A DNA stretch of 64,000 nt from Nephrocerus scutellatus (GCA_947095585.1 OX352761.1:30099777-30163776), one strand, 5' to 3'. Shown: positions 23,251 through 35,865, counted from the first letter of the stretch. Notes: generated from the letters alone by a model not told the origin. Program-made: numbers and translations.

Positions 23251-25785
23251 CCTCATTTTATCCTAACCTTATACTCATTTTTGGTGTACATTTATGTGTA
23301 AACATATGCTAAAGAAAGTAGTTCGATGACCCGGAAGATCCACTGGCTAGAGCGAATTATAGGAAACAATAAGATGCAATTCTTGGTTCATCGTCAGTAC
23401 TTTTTCTCCGTGCTTTTTGGGTTTCAAATATTTAACAACGGAAAAATTAAGAGGATTGCTCAAGTTATTCAGAAGAAAGTGAAGTCATTGAAATTTAAAT
23501 TTAAATTAAATCATTGATTACTACAGGAGATATTAATAATTTCCGTGGCGCCAGTCAAAACTTCAACTAATAGAAACTCCTCCGCGATGACCTACGAAAT
23601 ACCGCAGGTCAAGCAACCAATGAGAAATAGATTTTCTCCCTTCCATTGCACTCACTCGGTTATAAATCAACAACGCGAGCGCATAAGGATCGATTCATTA
23701 TAACAATAACCATTAAACAATAAGAGCTATTTTATCGATTCGCCTCCACAATGATACGGTAGCATGCGACGCGACACCGATCGACCGATCGAAAGCACAA
23801 TATATTCCCTCTATAAAAAAAGAATAAAGCCAAGACACTTATTTATTTTTTGATGGAAAATTAAATGGATCCTGAGCTGCCATCTGTTGGCACAGTACAG
23901 GATACACAAACACACACACACATGACGTATGCAACGTTAGTTTTCTTTTAAAATTTACGCATCGATTGCAAGGTAAAATGCAGTCATGGCGCGTCTCTTT
24001 GCCGGCCATTGAATCACAACACAAAAACAGCAATGCGGGAGAACTGCAGGGAACGTGGGGTTGAGTGATGCTGCACTGCGCGGTAATGTTAAATTCATGT
24101 TTTACCATTTGTTAAATGCCAGACCGCCAGATGAATAGATATTTCCGCACATATATATATATATATATATGGTATATAATAATATATACGAGTTTGTATT
24201 CGCTTACTCGAAAGGATTATTAATCACATCGCAAGGCAGTTTGGACAACTCACAGCAGCGTATGCAGATCTTTTCGCCTCTCCGGCAGTACGTTTGGCGT
24301 GGTGTTCTCTCCAAACTGTTGCCGTGGATATGGGGTCGATATGACGTAGACGCTCTGTGAAACTACTTGGATATTTGTTTTCCTTACAGAGTCTGAGAAA
24401 GTTCTGCCGCTCTCAAGGTTTTGGGGAGAGAAATTCCAGAAATTTAAACGATGGTTTACCGACATATAGAGGCATCTCCAGAGCTGACCGTTCATCCATC
24501 ATAATAAATTATGATAGATATAGATACCCACTGGCTGCTGTTGCAGCTTTTATAGACGAGCCATGCTGAGTGTTCGTGGATTGACTTTATGAGCCGGAAT
24601 AAGACTGATATGCAGTAATTGGTTACATATACAGATGGATAATATGATTTGCCAACAGTTTATGTGTGCGGGATTTCTGTGTTTGTGAGCGCCGCATGCA
24701 GCTGTAGGCACGTATTTATGGTAAATAGCAAAGTGATAACACCACGACTAGTCTGAAGATGCACGCGGCGCTGTGGTTTTATGGCATTGAAATGAGCCTC
24801 GTGTTATCGAAAGAAATTTTATTATGACTCCTCTAAAGTTGATTTATATCCACAATAAAAGCATTTGTAGGGTCCTAGCTTGCAACACAGTAGCACGAAG
24901 TCGAATCTAAGTTGATTTTCAATATCAGTCGACACGTTTATGATTTTCTAAAAGGTCAATGATAAATTGCATCTTCGTTTTAAAAATTAAAATTATTGTG
25001 CATTTAATTTATTTTTATTATAACTATTTGTTTACAACACACAGGACAATCATGGATTTGTTCGCACCCCCTGCTCTGTTTTAACATCAGTTGCTTAACT
25101 AAAAAACAAGACTTCAGTTTTTCGGGATAAATAAGCTTTTAAGGTAGGTAATGGCGTATGTATGGCGTATTTTTATCTCAATCCAATCGTAGGGCTTTCC
25201 GGCTAATATTTGCTTGACGTCTCAAAGCGTATACACTAACCATTTAATCATGAAAAAATACACTTTTGCATATTATATACAAATATTTTACCAAAGTCCG
25301 TGTTCGGTTGCTACACATTTATTACATAAAGGAACAATTGAACTTCTGATGAATAATTTAAGTCAAAGTATAAACTTTATAATGTTCTCGTGCAAACAAA
25401 ATGAAGAAACGCATGGAGTGCAGAGAATATTGCAGCTAAAGCTACGAGTATAAATGAGTTCCCAAATTCGTCGATACCCTGTCGATTTAAGGACTTGGAC
25501 ATCTCCTTGACCATTTTTGGGAATATTTGGCGCTTGCTTTGATTCAAGAACTGAAGCCAAACGACTATCAGCTGCGACGTAACTTCTGTGATTAGGCCAT
25601 AAACCCTAAATATATCCGAAAACCATCGCGTAAATCATTCTCAGTTATGAAAACCATTTCTGGCTCAAATAAGCAAAACTGTCGAATTTGGGACAGTTAA
25701 AAAATCTAATTAACTCACGAAATGCTATTATACCCACAAAAACTGACTATTTTCTTAAGGTCATAAGTCGAGCTTCTTCTTTCGT
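23250..25785. other. 2.5 kb without recognised genes
   Basis: Holds an (AT)n run at 24149-24171, a GC-richer patch with frame shadows at 24240-24560, and AT-rich sequence. No supportable coding exon. Confidence 0.45.
24149..24171. repeat. (AT)n microsatellite
   Basis: About 11 AT units. Confidence 0.9.
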
Positions 25786-25787
25786 TT

Positions 25788-27145
25788 CTTTACTCGGCGG
25801 GGGAGCATAGGGCTTCTACAAACGCCCGCCAACGAACTCGATTTATCACCTGAGGTTTCAAGCGACGCCACTCGGTCCTCTGGGATCTTGCTTCCTCTTC
25901 TTTTGTCCTTTTCCATGTTTTGCTAGGACGGCCAACTCTGATGGTGATCGCGATTGCTTTCTGCTGCGTTACTCTCCACAAGTCTTGATTAGTGATCCAG
26001 CTGCCCAAATAACAAAACCTCGACTTCCTCTATCTGATGTCCTTCAATCGAGAGATCACATATTCCACTAGCGTTAACGTGAAGTAGTTCTGTTTTTGAG
26101 ACGTTAATTTTTAAACCCACATTGTTAATTTTCGCTCCATGTCACCTAGCGATTGTGGTAAAAGACAGATATCATCGGCATAGTCCTGGTCTTCTAGGTG
26201 GTAAAAAACATTCCATGGCAAACCCGATGGAGTACATCACTCAGTCGATGACAATTGTGAAAAGCACTGGTGAGAGGGTGCAACCTTGCTTGACTACCGA
26301 GTAGATGTTGAAAGGTGAGCCAAGATGACCGTTATGAATGACGCGGCATGTTGAGTCGCGGTACAGCTCTTTAATTATGTTAATGAGTTTTTCCGGAACA
26401 CAATAGCTGCACAAAAACTGCCACATCATGTTCCGGCCCACGCTATCAAACGTTATTTTAAAATCTACAAAAACCATGTAAAGATGAGAGCGATACTCAA
26501 CTGACTGTTCAATGATTATACGCAGGGTGTTAATTTGATCAGTACAAGAACGGTTTGGGCGAAATCCTGCTTCTTAATTTCTCAAAATTGGCTCTGGCAA
26601 TCTGGCATTCCGTAAGCGCCTAGCTGTTATAGAGGAGATCACTTTGTTTATGGTGTTTAGCAGGGTAATTCATCTCAAGTTTTCGCAATTGCTTATATCA
26701 CCTTTCTTGGGGAGTTTGACTAAGAAGCCTTCTTTTAACGAAGATAGAATGGATTCATATTCCCAGATATCTTGATATATTGCATAAAATGTTGGCGTAG
26801 TTAACTCGACGTCGGCTTGAAGGAGTTCTGCGTAGATGTTGTCATTTCCTGCTGCTTTACCTGATTGCAGTGAACGAATTGTTATCCTTATCTCATCCAA
26901 CGAAGGAGTAGCGACGCTTATGTTAAGTTGCCTATTACCAATTCAAAACATTCTTAAAATGTTCTGTCCCTCGGGTTAATTGTTGTTCCTCCATAAGGAT
27001 CAAAGAGCCGTAGTTGGTGTGGTGTTTCTTGTTGGCGAACTTACGAACGAGTTGGTAGACTTTGCTTAATCGAGCTATTGAAGTCGAATTTCAGTTACTG
27101 TGTTTTCTACCAGTCATTTGGCCGTCTCGTTAATTAGAGTTGACA
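25788..27145 (-). mobile_element. LINE reverse transcriptase, third family (broken)
   Basis: Minus strand, in order: KVYQLVRKFANKKHHTNYGS, then IRITIRSLQSGKAAGNDNIY (26870), LVKLPKKGDISNCENLR, MVFVDFKITFDSVGRNMMW (motif A, 26477), VVKQGCTLSPVLFTIVID (motif B), DYADDICLLPQSLGDMERKL (motif C, about 26185), and a C-terminus with WKRTKEEEARSQRTEWRRLK (25790-26008). Most of the RT is present but frameshifted. The intact YADD box makes it the best preserved catalytic core of the window. Confidence 0.82.
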
Positions 27146-27149
27146 TGGA

Positions 27150-28645
27150 GACTTTATATATGCTTTTAATAAAAAACATATTTATTGTTCCTTTGGTAGT
27201 ATATACTTTAATTATTTAAAAAAATTTAAAAGAATTTAAAGTGAATACCCAAAATTTGAGCCGGATATTTTTGGGGGTGAAAAGGGTAAGATGCACCTTA
27301 GCCCCCTAGAAAATGCGCACCGACAAAACACTTGTTTAATGCAATTATTTATTTTTAAAAAATGTACACAAAAAAAATTTCAAATAACTGACTCAAACTT
27401 GTTTTACTAATTAAAACTTCTATCGTTTAAACTTAAACACCTTTCAACGCTAAGCTGATTATAGCTACAAGCAAAACATATATTTTACTTTAAAAACCTA
27501 CACTGCTGCGATCTGCAATATTATTGTCCATAAATAATATTATACCACCGTAAATTCTGCAAATGTTGAATCTTGTGTGTCTAGTGCGATGAACACTGTT
27601 CATATAGGTAAATTATAAGTTTCACTAAAACACTAGGTTCTAAAGCCTTATAAATGGTAATTCCTTAAACCTCAAAAGTTGAATGTTAGCATGTTTGTTG
27701 GACTGCCCACTGCAATTAATTGTTACATAAAATTCAATGTTTTTTTTATATAGAACAGAAATATGCTGCATACACTTTATTAATATATTATTATAATACA
27801 TATACTAAAAAGCATAAAAGTACAGACTTTGCCAATTTAATAGGTACATGCTTTTATAATTTTTTAGGTTTTAATTATGTTAAATTAAAATATATAAAAA
27901 TATATGCTCTAATGTACACAATCAACAACAAAATAAAAATAACAAGGGCAGTCAGTATCTTATCTGTTCTTTTCTACGAGTGGATTGACAAGAACGCTGG
28001 CAAATATTGATAAAGCATTCATGTGGAAAGTATTATATGCAAAAGTAAATACATATATATACACGTACGTCTACGTAATATGCAATTAATTTCATATATC
28101 TCTGGTGAAAAGCGGCCATACTTGTTATTAAGTAAACACACTAAAGTATTGCTATTAAACTTTACTATAGGTGTGTTTAGGACAGTTATTTGAAATCGAG
28201 AAGTGTGGTCCTGTTCAAAATCAGATACGTGTGTAAGTAAATATACTATTTAAAAGAGGATTTTGATTTTAGGGAGGGGTAAGCAACATTTGTGGTAAGA
28301 AAAATAAAAAAAACAGAAGTGACGTAATAAAGACACGCATTTTAAATAAAGTTATACATAACTCAATGATTTCGGTTTCCCAACTCGCAGACAATGCTTC
28401 TGCAAACCTTTTATGTATATCTACCGACATGATGCAAAAACGAGATGTTTAGATGTTAGAATGGAATTTTTTTTTTTAAAAACTATCGCGCTCTTCGTAA
28501 TTAAAAAATTAAAAAATCTATTAGGTGTTATAACGTCGAATGCTATACATCTCTAGATGAAATACTGCTCTCTTACATACCTCTTTAACTATGCGCTAAC
28601 GTTGTCAGTATTCCTATCAGAATGGAGAAAAGCTTCTAATAACAA
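27150..28645. other. 1.5 kb AT-rich sequence, nothing recognised
   Basis: No frame with a recognisable domain. A 96-codon AT-rich plus frame at 27720-28010 looks like chance. Confidence 0.5.
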
Positions 28646-28647
28646 AG

Positions 28648-29586
28648 AAAAAAAACCCATAAAAATTAAAATTTTTCATGTAAATTCTCTAATAGGAGAT
28701 AGGTATGTGTTAAAATTTTAAGAAAATCAGGCTAATTTTTAAAAAATGTACATGGACACCACACGGGAATCGAGCTAAATTTTTAAAAATGTATATGGTC
28801 ACCCCTTGGCCCTCAGGGCCCGTTCACTCCAAGAACTTTAAAAAAAATTTGGTCCATCGGAGATACAGAGGTGTATAAAATTTGAAGAAAATCGGGTTAA
28901 TTTCTTTGAAAAATTTTTATGGGGCCCCTCGACCCCGGCCACGAAAATTTTTGCAAGAAGTGTTGTCCATCGGAGATACACACATATGAAATTTAAAAAA
29001 TTTCGGGTTAATTTTTTTTTTAATTTTATGGGGCCCCACGAATCCGGGGCCCAGGGTCTCAAATTTTTTTACAAAAAGTGTTGCGTATCGGAGATACACG
29101 CGTATATAAAATTTGAAGAAAATCGGGTTAATTTTTTTTTTAAATTTTATGGGGCCCACGAACCCGGGGCCCAGGGTCTCCAAAAGTTTTACAAGAAGTG
29201 TTGCCTATCGGAGATACACGCGTTTATAAAACTTAAAGAAAATCGGGTTATTTTTTAAAAAAAAAAATTTATGGGGTCCCACGAACCCAGGGCCCGGGGT
29301 CTCCAAAATTTTTACAAAAAGTGTTGTCTATCGGAGATACTCATGTGTATAAAATTTGAAGAAAATCGAGTAAAATTTTGTAAAATATTTGTATGGGAGC
29401 CCCCCGACCACGGGGCCCGAGGGGCCTCAAATTTAAATAGAAAGTGTTGTCGCCGGAAAGACACATGTGTGCAAAATTTCAATAAAATCGGGCTTTGGGA
29501 AGTGGGTTAAAAATTGATCGCAAGATTCCACGACAGACGACCGACCGACCCACGAACAAGTGCAGTTAATATAGAGAATTTAAAAA
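28648..29586 (+). repeat. element A copy 8, expanded to six tandem units (ACCG slot)
   Basis: Complete from CCCATAAAAATTAAAATTTT to GTTAATATAGAGAATTTAAA. The string ATCGGAGATA recurs at 28856, 28969, 29087, 29207 and 29330, with a sixth variant about 29450, giving periods of 113-123 bp. Each unit has GGGGCCC(A/C)CGA-like, ACAAAAAGTGTTG and AAAATTTGAAGAAAATCGGG parts. The slot near the right end is GACAGACGACCGACCGACCC. Long frames across it are artefacts of a period near 120. Confidence 0.88.
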
Positions 29587-29589
29587 TCA

Positions 29590-30425
29590 TTTTATAACGA
29601 AATACATTTTTAATTGCTACCATCAGTTAGAAAAAAATTATCGTGTCACAAATCGATAAATAATAATAATAATAAATAATAATAAACAACATTTCGTGTT
29701 GTTCCTTATGCGTTTTGTATTTGTGTATACAAATGGTATTTTTAGAACCTCCTGCTCAAAAGTCCGACGCACTAACGACTAGACCCACGGCACCAACTCA
29801 AATTTATATATATCTAACAGAAAAAACCCTTTAGACCAAGAAACACCTGTATAATTGCATTTCAAACATTGTTGATGAAGTGCGGATGTCCACAAATAAA
29901 AATCAGACTAAATCACTTGACTCTTTGCAATCATAAGCTAGTATTTTAAATTTTCATTGTCAATGCATCAATGCGTGATAGCTGGTTTTTCCCTCCGGAG
30001 CGGCATACCACAAGAATTAATCCTTAGACCAACACACTTCTCGTTATATGTTAACGAAACTATTTAAAGTATTAAGCATTGCATTGCATTGCTTAACTTT
30101 TTCTGAGTTGTTCTATAAATACGGTTGATGAAACAATACATCTCTAAACGGAGATTTGTCAGGCGTCCTTGGCTGGTCCCTAAAACATTAGCTTCGTCTA
30201 AAATCTAAATCAGACGCTATGTCTTAATGTCACTGGATCTCCGTCGATTACAGTCAAGTTGAATCGGAAAATATATTTAAAGAACTGTTGGTAAGGTGTA
30301 AAGTAGACAGGGTACAATTTGATCTAGTCAGAATTGCTACCTACAGAAATCAATTGCATGCTGCCAAAACTCTTCTATTGCCAGTCTTACAGTCGTACGC
30401 ATACAATATTTTTAAATTACAACAG
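29590..30425. other. spacer with a SINE piece
   Basis: An (AAT)n stretch at about 29659-29692 and a reverse SINE head at 29740-29800 (ACCTCCTGCTCAAAAGTCCG, CTAGACCCACGGCACC). Otherwise nothing recognised. Confidence 0.5.
29740..29800 (-). repeat. tRNA-derived SINE head, partial copy 5
   Basis: Reverse complement gives GGTGCCGTGGGTCTAGT then GACTTTTGAGCAGGAGGTTC, matching the heads at 10485 and 38810. Body absent. Confidence 0.55.
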
Positions 30426-30640
30426 TAAAAAAAACAATCCACAAAATAAAATTTTTCATCTAAATTCTCTAATCGCAGAAATTGATATGGGAGCCCCTCG
30501 ATCCTGGGCCTTTTTTTATTTATTTATTTGACATTTGACATCAGATGTCAAATTGAAAATGCTCAGATTATTTTATTCCGAGCACTTAGAGCACGCTCAT
30601 ACTCTGAGCAAATAAGAAACACGAGCATTTTTCTTGAGAA
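30426..30640 (+). repeat. chimeric repeat: element A end plus GAGCA-rich segment, second copy
   Basis: Same join as at 20737-20962: AAATTCTCTAATCGCAGAAA, GGGAGCCCCTCGATCC, then the perfect palindrome TTTGACATC-A-GATGTCAAA (30534-30552) and CATACTCTGAGCAAATAAGA. Confidence 0.7.
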
Positions 30641-31050
30641 CTCTTTGACTGCTCTGAACTAATTTATGAAAACGCCAAATGACAGAATATTGCGAAAACT
30701 TGTCGTTCTATCTGTAAGTTGATAACGACATCAATAAAAATACAATTCAGTAAAGTATAAGTAAGTTGAATTAAGCAAAAAACATTTATGTCTCGTTTCA
30801 TTTGCTGGGTTCATTTGTGGGTGAGCTAAGATTTCTCTCTCGTGGGTCAGTTTAACGTTGCATTTGCGAACTGTGCCCGGAGTACGGTTTGATTTTATGT
30901 ACCTTTGTTTTGTAACCGATAATGTTACTTTGCTAGCCGTCGGCAACGGGCACTCACCTCGTTTACCTCGAAAACTCACCAAATCAAGCAGCGCCGCCGA
31001 CTGCGCAGCACACACCGTACAGAGTCGTTGAAGTGCGACGGTATTTAACA
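30641..31050. other. unassigned, with a GC-rich patch
   Basis: 30830-31035 is markedly GC- and CpG-richer (AGCAGCGCCGCCGACTGCGC) than its surroundings. No domain in any frame. Could be an LTR or a mobile-element promoter. Confidence 0.35.
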
Positions 31051-31051
31051 A

Positions 31052-31622
31052 AATGTATAAGGGCCTTGCGGCCGAACCTGGGGCCCGATCACTACCAAAT
31101 TTTAGAAAAGTATTGTTTATTGGGTATACACATGTGTGTAAGATTTGAAAAAAATCGGGTAATTTTTATTTTAAATTTGTATGGGAGCCCCACGAACCCG
31201 GGGCCCGATCCCTTCCAAATTTTAAAAGAAAGTATTGTCACCGGAAATACACATGTGTAAAAAATTTCAGGAAAATCGGGCTTTAGGAAGTGCGTTAAAA
31301 ATTGATAATTAAAAAAAAAAATTTGTATGGGAGGCCCGATCTCTCCAAAAAGTATTTTCGATCGGAGATACACATTTGTATAAAATTTTAAGAAAATCGG
31401 GCAAATTTTTTAAAATATTTGTATGGGAGCCCCCCGACCCCGAGGTCCGAGGAGCCTGAAATTTTAATAGAACAGAAGTATTGTCACCGGAAATATACAT
31501 GTGTGCAAAATTTCAATAAAATCGGTCTATGGGAAGTGGGTTAAAAATTGATCAGAAAATCTGACCAGCCAGCCAGCCACCCAGCCACGTGCACGCGATG
31601 TTAATATAGAGAATTTAAAAAA
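31052..31622 (+). repeat. element A copy 10 (four units, CCAG slot)
   Basis: Repeated GGGGCCCGATC(A/C)CT-like and GTATTGTC motifs at about 31085, 31205, 31345 and 31445, slot GACCAGCCAGCCAGCCACCC, end GTTAATATAGAGAATTTAAA. The left end is replaced by the GC-rich patch. Confidence 0.85.
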
Positions 31623-31689
31623 GGAAAAAGAAAAGGAAGGGTAACTGATAGCTAGTGGATTTTTTGTCCTTTAAAAGCTAGTCAGTCAC

Positions 31690-32315
31690 CCATTTAGTAT
31701 ATAATACTATACTGGCTTACGTAGACGATATTGAGAACGTTGGTAGAAACCCAGGACTATACAGGAAGCTGTCATCCAGATCGAGCAGGCGGCATGAAAT
31801 CTGGGGCTGCATATGCATGAGAGCAAAACAAAGGACATGGTGGCCACGTCTGCGACTAGAAGATCCATGATCCCGCAATTAAAATAGTGGAGCGTGAATT
31901 TGAAGTAGTGAAATCCTTTAACTATCTCGGGTCAACTGTAGCAGCCGATAACAGCATGAAACCAGAAATACGCGCACGGTTAATTAGCAAAAAGCATTCT
32001 GACTTCTTAGCCGCGTTCGAGAGAAAAGTCTTACGGAGAATTGTTGGCCCCGTATGTGAGGAAGGGCGATTCCGGACACTCTGTAATGATGAAATCTACG
32101 AGCGTTACCGCGATGTCAACATCGTGAAGAGAATTGTGCTCGGTAGGCTCCAGTGGGCAGGACTCCAAGCTCGTATAAGCGAAGAGGATCCTGCTCGGAA
32201 AGTCCGTTGCGGTAGGGGAACACGACAGCGAGGCCGGCCAAGCCTACGCTGGAAGGATCGGGACCGATGGAGAGACTTTTTGTAGAGCCAATTTAAATAT
32301 TATAATGATGATGAG
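31690..32315 (+). mobile_element. LINE family K, 3' third
   Basis: ILAYVDDIE (a YVDD catalytic box, 31718-31729), GLHMHESKTKDMVATSA, then a 132-codon frame (31887-32285): EFEVVKSFNYLGSTVAADNS, LAAFERKVLRRIVGPVCEEG, YRDVNIVKRIVLGRLQWAGL, RGTRQRGRPSLRWKDRDRWR. It ends TTGTAGAGCCAATTT with ATGATGATGA. The best preserved end of this family. Confidence 0.85.
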
Positions 32316-33238
32316 TAATTTCAATGCTTCGATTTTTTTTAAACGAAGTAATATTTAAATCCTTAAAACTAAGCGACATAATAAAAACGCGAACTAACAC
32401 TCAGCTTGTCAATGGTCCGAACGTAAATTTTTTATGCACTGTTACCCGATTGTAGAACTCTTTGGTAATAAGACTTAGAAATATTGGACACACAAACAAT
32501 TTTAAAACTTCTCTCCTTACACACTTGGACTCTAATTAAAAATATAATTAATCTTTAAAAATTAATCCATAAAATCTTATCTTACATGATTTTTCTCTGA
32601 CTTTGCAAGGCTTAACAAATACATAAATAAGTTTTTTAGTTATTAAATAAGAATAAAGATATAGTAAGATATCTAGATAGATATTAAATAAATAAAAAAC
32701 GTTTTTATGTATTTGTTAAGCCTGGCAATTTACAAGCCTCTCTATAAAATTTTAAATCTTCCATTTGTGAAATAAATTATGAAATTAATATAAATTTACT
32801 TAGTGAAACGTAAGTTAAGAAATATGTTTTTTTACTTACTACACGGTGATACTAAACTTAATACTGTTTGTTGGAATAATAAAAATAGTATAAGTTAGAG
32901 GCAGAACAAAAAATAATCATGAATTATTAGAAATAAAATAGAATACACATCATAATGGTAATCAAAGGCTTCAAATTCCCTCAAGTAAAAGGCACTTTCA
33001 AAAATGTTTCAAATAATGTGAACTTTTGTGTGTCTACTAACGCTTTTTCCTGACGGATCCAAGTAGACAATACAAAAACATAACTCATTTTCTCACCTAA
33101 ACAATTTTAAGACAAACATATGCAAACACGATTAAAAAGGCTTCTGGAGGCAAAAAGTATCATTTAAAGAATTATGGACCATAAAATTGAAGATAGAACG
33201 TTGAACAATTATAAAGGTTCGTTGTTTCTATGAATAGT
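32316..33238. other. AT-rich spacer with a large inverted repeat
   Basis: Nothing but the palindrome at 32605-32725. Confidence 0.5.
32605..32725. repeat. imperfect 120-bp inverted repeat
   Basis: AGGCTTAACAAATACATAAA on the left is repeated inverted on the right (TTTATGTATTTGTTAAGCCT). The arms continue for about 45 bp with mismatches around a short AT-rich centre. A hairpin or tiny foldback element. Confidence 0.8.
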
Positions 33239-33239
33239 G

Positions 33240-34007
33240 TACATAGGGTGCCGTAAATGTTTTTAGAAAATGGTCAAAAAGCTTAACATTTTTGGATGTT
33301 ATGTTTCTCAAAAGTAATCTGTCAGTTCACATCACAACATTGTTTTTTATTTCCTTGAAAATTTGAATTCCGTGAAAAATGGAATTATTGCGTAAACATT
33401 TTCGTCTGATGATTTTTTACGATTTTTGAAAGGGGCTAACGCAACAGCAGTGCTTCGAATCACTTAATTCGCTTTTTGGCGACGAAGCACCATCCTTGGC
33501 TAGTGTTTATAATTTAATTGGTAGGTACAATGAATTTAAAGGCAAACGACGTTTACTCAAAGACGAGCCTCGTCAAAAAACAGCTGTTGTGCCAGAAAAC
33601 ATCGATGCTGTGAGAAAACTTATTGAAGAGGATCGTCATGTGACTTATCGGGAAATCGAGGCATTCAAAGGAATAAGTAACACCAGCGTATATACGATCT
33701 CACATGAACATTTAATGGTGCGAAAGCTATGTACATTGGATTCCACATTTTTTGACAGACGCATAAAAAAAGGTTCGTGTCGATTGGTGCCGCAAAATGC
33801 TTGATAACTTCGTTGAAGGTACTTCCAAAAACGTATACAAGATCCCAACAGGTGACGAAACATGGATATTTGCGTATGAGCCGGAAAGAAAAGGGCAATT
33901 GACTGTTTTGGTCCTCCAATTCTAAGAAAATCCAACAAAAGTTGTGCGAGCTCGGAGCGTTTTAATTTTTTACTACTTTTTCTATAAATTTTACGGCACT
34001 CCTCGTA
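33240..34007 (+). mobile_element. mariner-family transposon with internal deletion
   Basis: TA dinucleotides flank about 28-bp inverted ends that share GTGCCGTAAA and a TAGAAAA-type motif. The plus frame begins MELLRKHFRLMIFYDF, a stop, then QCFESLNSLFGDEAPSLASV, a 102-codon helix-turn-helix part (33496-33804), a frameshift, and the first catalytic region KIPTGDETWIFAYEPERKG (33840-33890). The remaining two catalytic acids are missing: the frame runs into the right end. 768 bp against about 1.3 kb for a full mariner. Dead but possibly mobilisable through its ends. Confidence 0.8.
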
Positions 34008-34322
34008 TCAACATAACGGGAAATAATTTCGTGAATAGATATAAGTAAATTGATTTTTTTTTTAAACTAGCCAATTTGGTCTGGATCTAGCCATCAAAAG
34101 CGCTTATTGTAATAAGAAATTCAGAAAATTGTATAAAACTGTCTACTGCAACGAATGTCTTTTCCATCTTGACTGCTCATATAAATTGGCATTGTAAATG
34201 TATACACAATGAAAACTTACAATGAATTTTTTAAAGTTTCCTTAAATTAAATTCTTAGATTAGCATAGTAAAAAGAGTTTCTAATGATAAATGGGTAAAC
34301 GTTAACTGTCTTAATTTTATTT

Positions 34323-34381
34323 GGTAAGTAATTGTACGTGTGAGTAAAAGCTTAGCTTACTCACACGTACAATTTCTTACC
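34323..34381. repeat. near-perfect 59-bp hairpin
   Basis: Arms 34323-34347 and 34357-34381 pair over 25 bp with one mismatch (34329/34375). The loop is AAGCTTAGC. The arm reads GGTAAGTAATTGTACGTGTG then AGTAA. Confidence 0.92.
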
Positions 34382-35865
34382 TAACAAAGTATATCTTATT
34401 TTCTCTGAATGGCTGATTGACTATCAGCATATCGTTTTTTCATAACCCGCTGTGTGGATAGGACGAAATGAGACTTTTATTGACAAAAAGACCATTGAAA
34501 TAAGAAATGAGACTAAATATTCAACATTTTCTATTCTTTTATTTACTTTCAGACAAAACCCCCAGAAAATTTCCTAATACGAAATATAAACTCGTTTTTT
34601 GTGAGTATAAAAAAAAAAGTTATACTCTTCGTACTCTATAATTTTAAAATTTTAAATTTACTTGTGCGTAGTTACGAGCATAATTTATTATTTTATTGCT
34701 TTAAAGAAGACTAGAAAACTTTTTCAATTACCTCGTGCACACTCATGCCCGCATACTAAGACGATTATTTATTTGACTTTCGATTCGAACGGCCACCCAT
34801 ATGGGCAACTGTACACAATTTGCTTCTCACTTGAAGAAAACAACAAAAACACAGAAAAAAGTACTCATTGAACAATTAATTCCTAAGTTGTTGTTTTTTT
34901 TAAATTTATATCCTCCATTTTCAGGTGCACATACACGTCATTCGTCTGACATTTGTATACTTTTTTCTGTGAATTCAAGTGGCTTTAAGCCACTCCACTC
35001 CACCAACAACGCCATCGAAACCAGCACAGCACAGCACGATTTTAAAAACCGATATAAATCAAAATAAACAAAATAAAAGAATTAAATTCGTTGCATGTTG
35101 TCAAGTGAAAAATTATTAATTTTTTCTTTTTCGAACTTTCCATGATAACCATCACAGGCGTTAAAACAAAATATCGACAAAATTCGATGAACGGAAATTC
35201 CGTAATCACAAATTTTTTTCGTTTAAACTCTTCGCGTGGCATTTCTAATTTCACTTCAATTAGGATTTTAAGTAAACCTTTTAGCAAACTCAGAACTATG
35301 GCTCAATATAATTATGTAAAATAAGTCAATGGAATAGTCGCATTGTAATTGGACTTATATTTATTATAATTCAGCGAAAATCGTTCAGCAGTTTAATTCA
35401 TCGTCAGTCAATTTTGAACTGAACAATTTTGATTATGTTTAAATGGCATTTTCCCATTTATAAAATTTTCTGTTTCTACTATCGATGGGTTTTCCTATCG
35501 TTTTTAGTACACTGAATGGAACACACACAAAAAGCATATCGAATATCTCAGAATAGATAGTGGCATTAGATAAGTTAACGTATCATTTCAGAGATTTCGT
35601 TTTACACCCCGATATAAGCGCAAAAAAGTAACGCGACAAGAAGCGTTTTGTATTTCTTGTCTTATAGGTTCGTGCCGCCTCCTGCTTGCTTCCATACCTG
35701 TCTATACGCCACAAGCTATATCTACCACTCTGTCCTGTTGACTGTGTATAGAAATCTTGAGTCGTGGAGGAAAGAAGGAATTTTGACTTTTTGTTTATAT
35801 TCGTGTACGTACCTATATGTAATCAGGACGGTGAAGTTGATTAAGCCATGTGGTTACATAAGGTG

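Noticed and set aside
28838..29510. Several 75-90 codon frames on both strands with repeated peptides (for example FKFYIRVYLR)
   Set aside because: Produced by the near-120-bp period of element A units, which keeps frames open by chance.
30731..31051. 106-codon minus frame over the GC-rich patch
   Set aside because: No domain and no fitting splice sites; GC-rich sequence keeps frames open.
33645..33938. Minus-strand frames across the mariner element
   Set aside because: Shadows of the plus-strand transposase frame, which shows the conserved motifs.
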